A program made the position numbers and the translations under genes. This document shows, piece by piece, positions 5,572 to 5,597 of a DNA stretch of 5,597 nt (its first letter is position 1; each line of letters begins with the position of its first letter). The notes under the pieces are model-generated. The model was not told the DNA's origin and searched no databases. It saw only the letters and a program-made list of their open reading frames with translations. Origin of the DNA: Pseudomonadota bacterium (GTDB lineage Bacteria > Pseudomonadota > Alphaproteobacteria > Rs-D84); NCBI GenBank assembly GCA_030531915.1, contig JAUNMD010000011.1, forward strand, positions 9,885-15,481, read 5' to 3'.

Positions 5572-5597
5572 CATTATTTGAACTCTGAACTTTGAAC

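Larger units (their letters stand above)
5353..5597. other. Non-coding region after the tRNA
   Basis: These 245 bases show no credible gene. Open frames crossing here lack a Shine-Dalgarno and run through the tRNA or the palindromic element. The region holds an AT-rich hairpin (CAAAATT 5368-5374 with AATTTTG 5377-5383). Next comes a short GC hairpin (TGCGC 5384-5388 with GCGCA 5392-5396), then the inverted-repeat element, then a strong hairpin at 5552-5571. No hairpin with a good T-run is present, so the tRNA terminator is not clear. Confidence 0.6.

Noticed and set aside
5353..5597. CRISPR array or attachment site after the tRNA
   Set aside because: There are no regularly spaced direct repeats, and no second copy of the tRNA 3' end within the window to mark an attachment duplication.

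Overview
The window comes from a Gram-negative bacterium. It encodes a periplasmic peptidoglycan synthase, three proteins with Sec signal peptides, two of which look like outer-membrane beta-barrels, and a tRNA with an encoded CCA end. Shine-Dalgarno sites and sigma70-like promoters fit this. Base composition is mixed, and Leu codons are mostly CTG and TTG. An alphaproteobacterium, possibly an uncultured host-associated one, is my best guess. It rests on overall style and on a 'CATTGCGAG…GCAATCCAG' type palindromic repeat, so it is weak.

Layout. Bases 1-2084 (+) hold the 3' part of pbpC, penicillin-binding protein 1C, cut at its 5' end by the window edge. It converges on a minus-strand cluster across only 34 bases. 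The cluster is read from about 5199 down to 2119 and has three closely spaced genes. They are an omptin-like outer-membrane barrel with an unusual N-terminal extension and an EF-hand-like loop (5172-3643), an unrecognised small periplasmic protein (3623-3009), and an outer-membrane barrel of unknown function (2985-2119). Gaps of 19 and 23 bases and a single clear promoter suggest one operon. A divergent promoter region (about 5206-5252) separates this operon from a plus-strand tRNA-Leu gene (5268-5352). The remaining 245 bases hold no credible gene. They contain an imperfect inverted-repeat element (5409-5542) and several short hairpins.

How it fits together. All four proteins act outside the cytoplasm: PbpC in wall synthesis, two proteins probably in the outer membrane, and one in the periplasm. 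The three-gene operon may form an envelope module, but nothing in the sequence shows that its products interact. The most notable points are the tRNA-Leu anticodon, which reads AAG (A34, rare in bacteria outside tRNA-Arg), and the omptin-like protein with a calcium-loop motif just after its putative catalytic aspartates and a non-standard Asp/His spacing.
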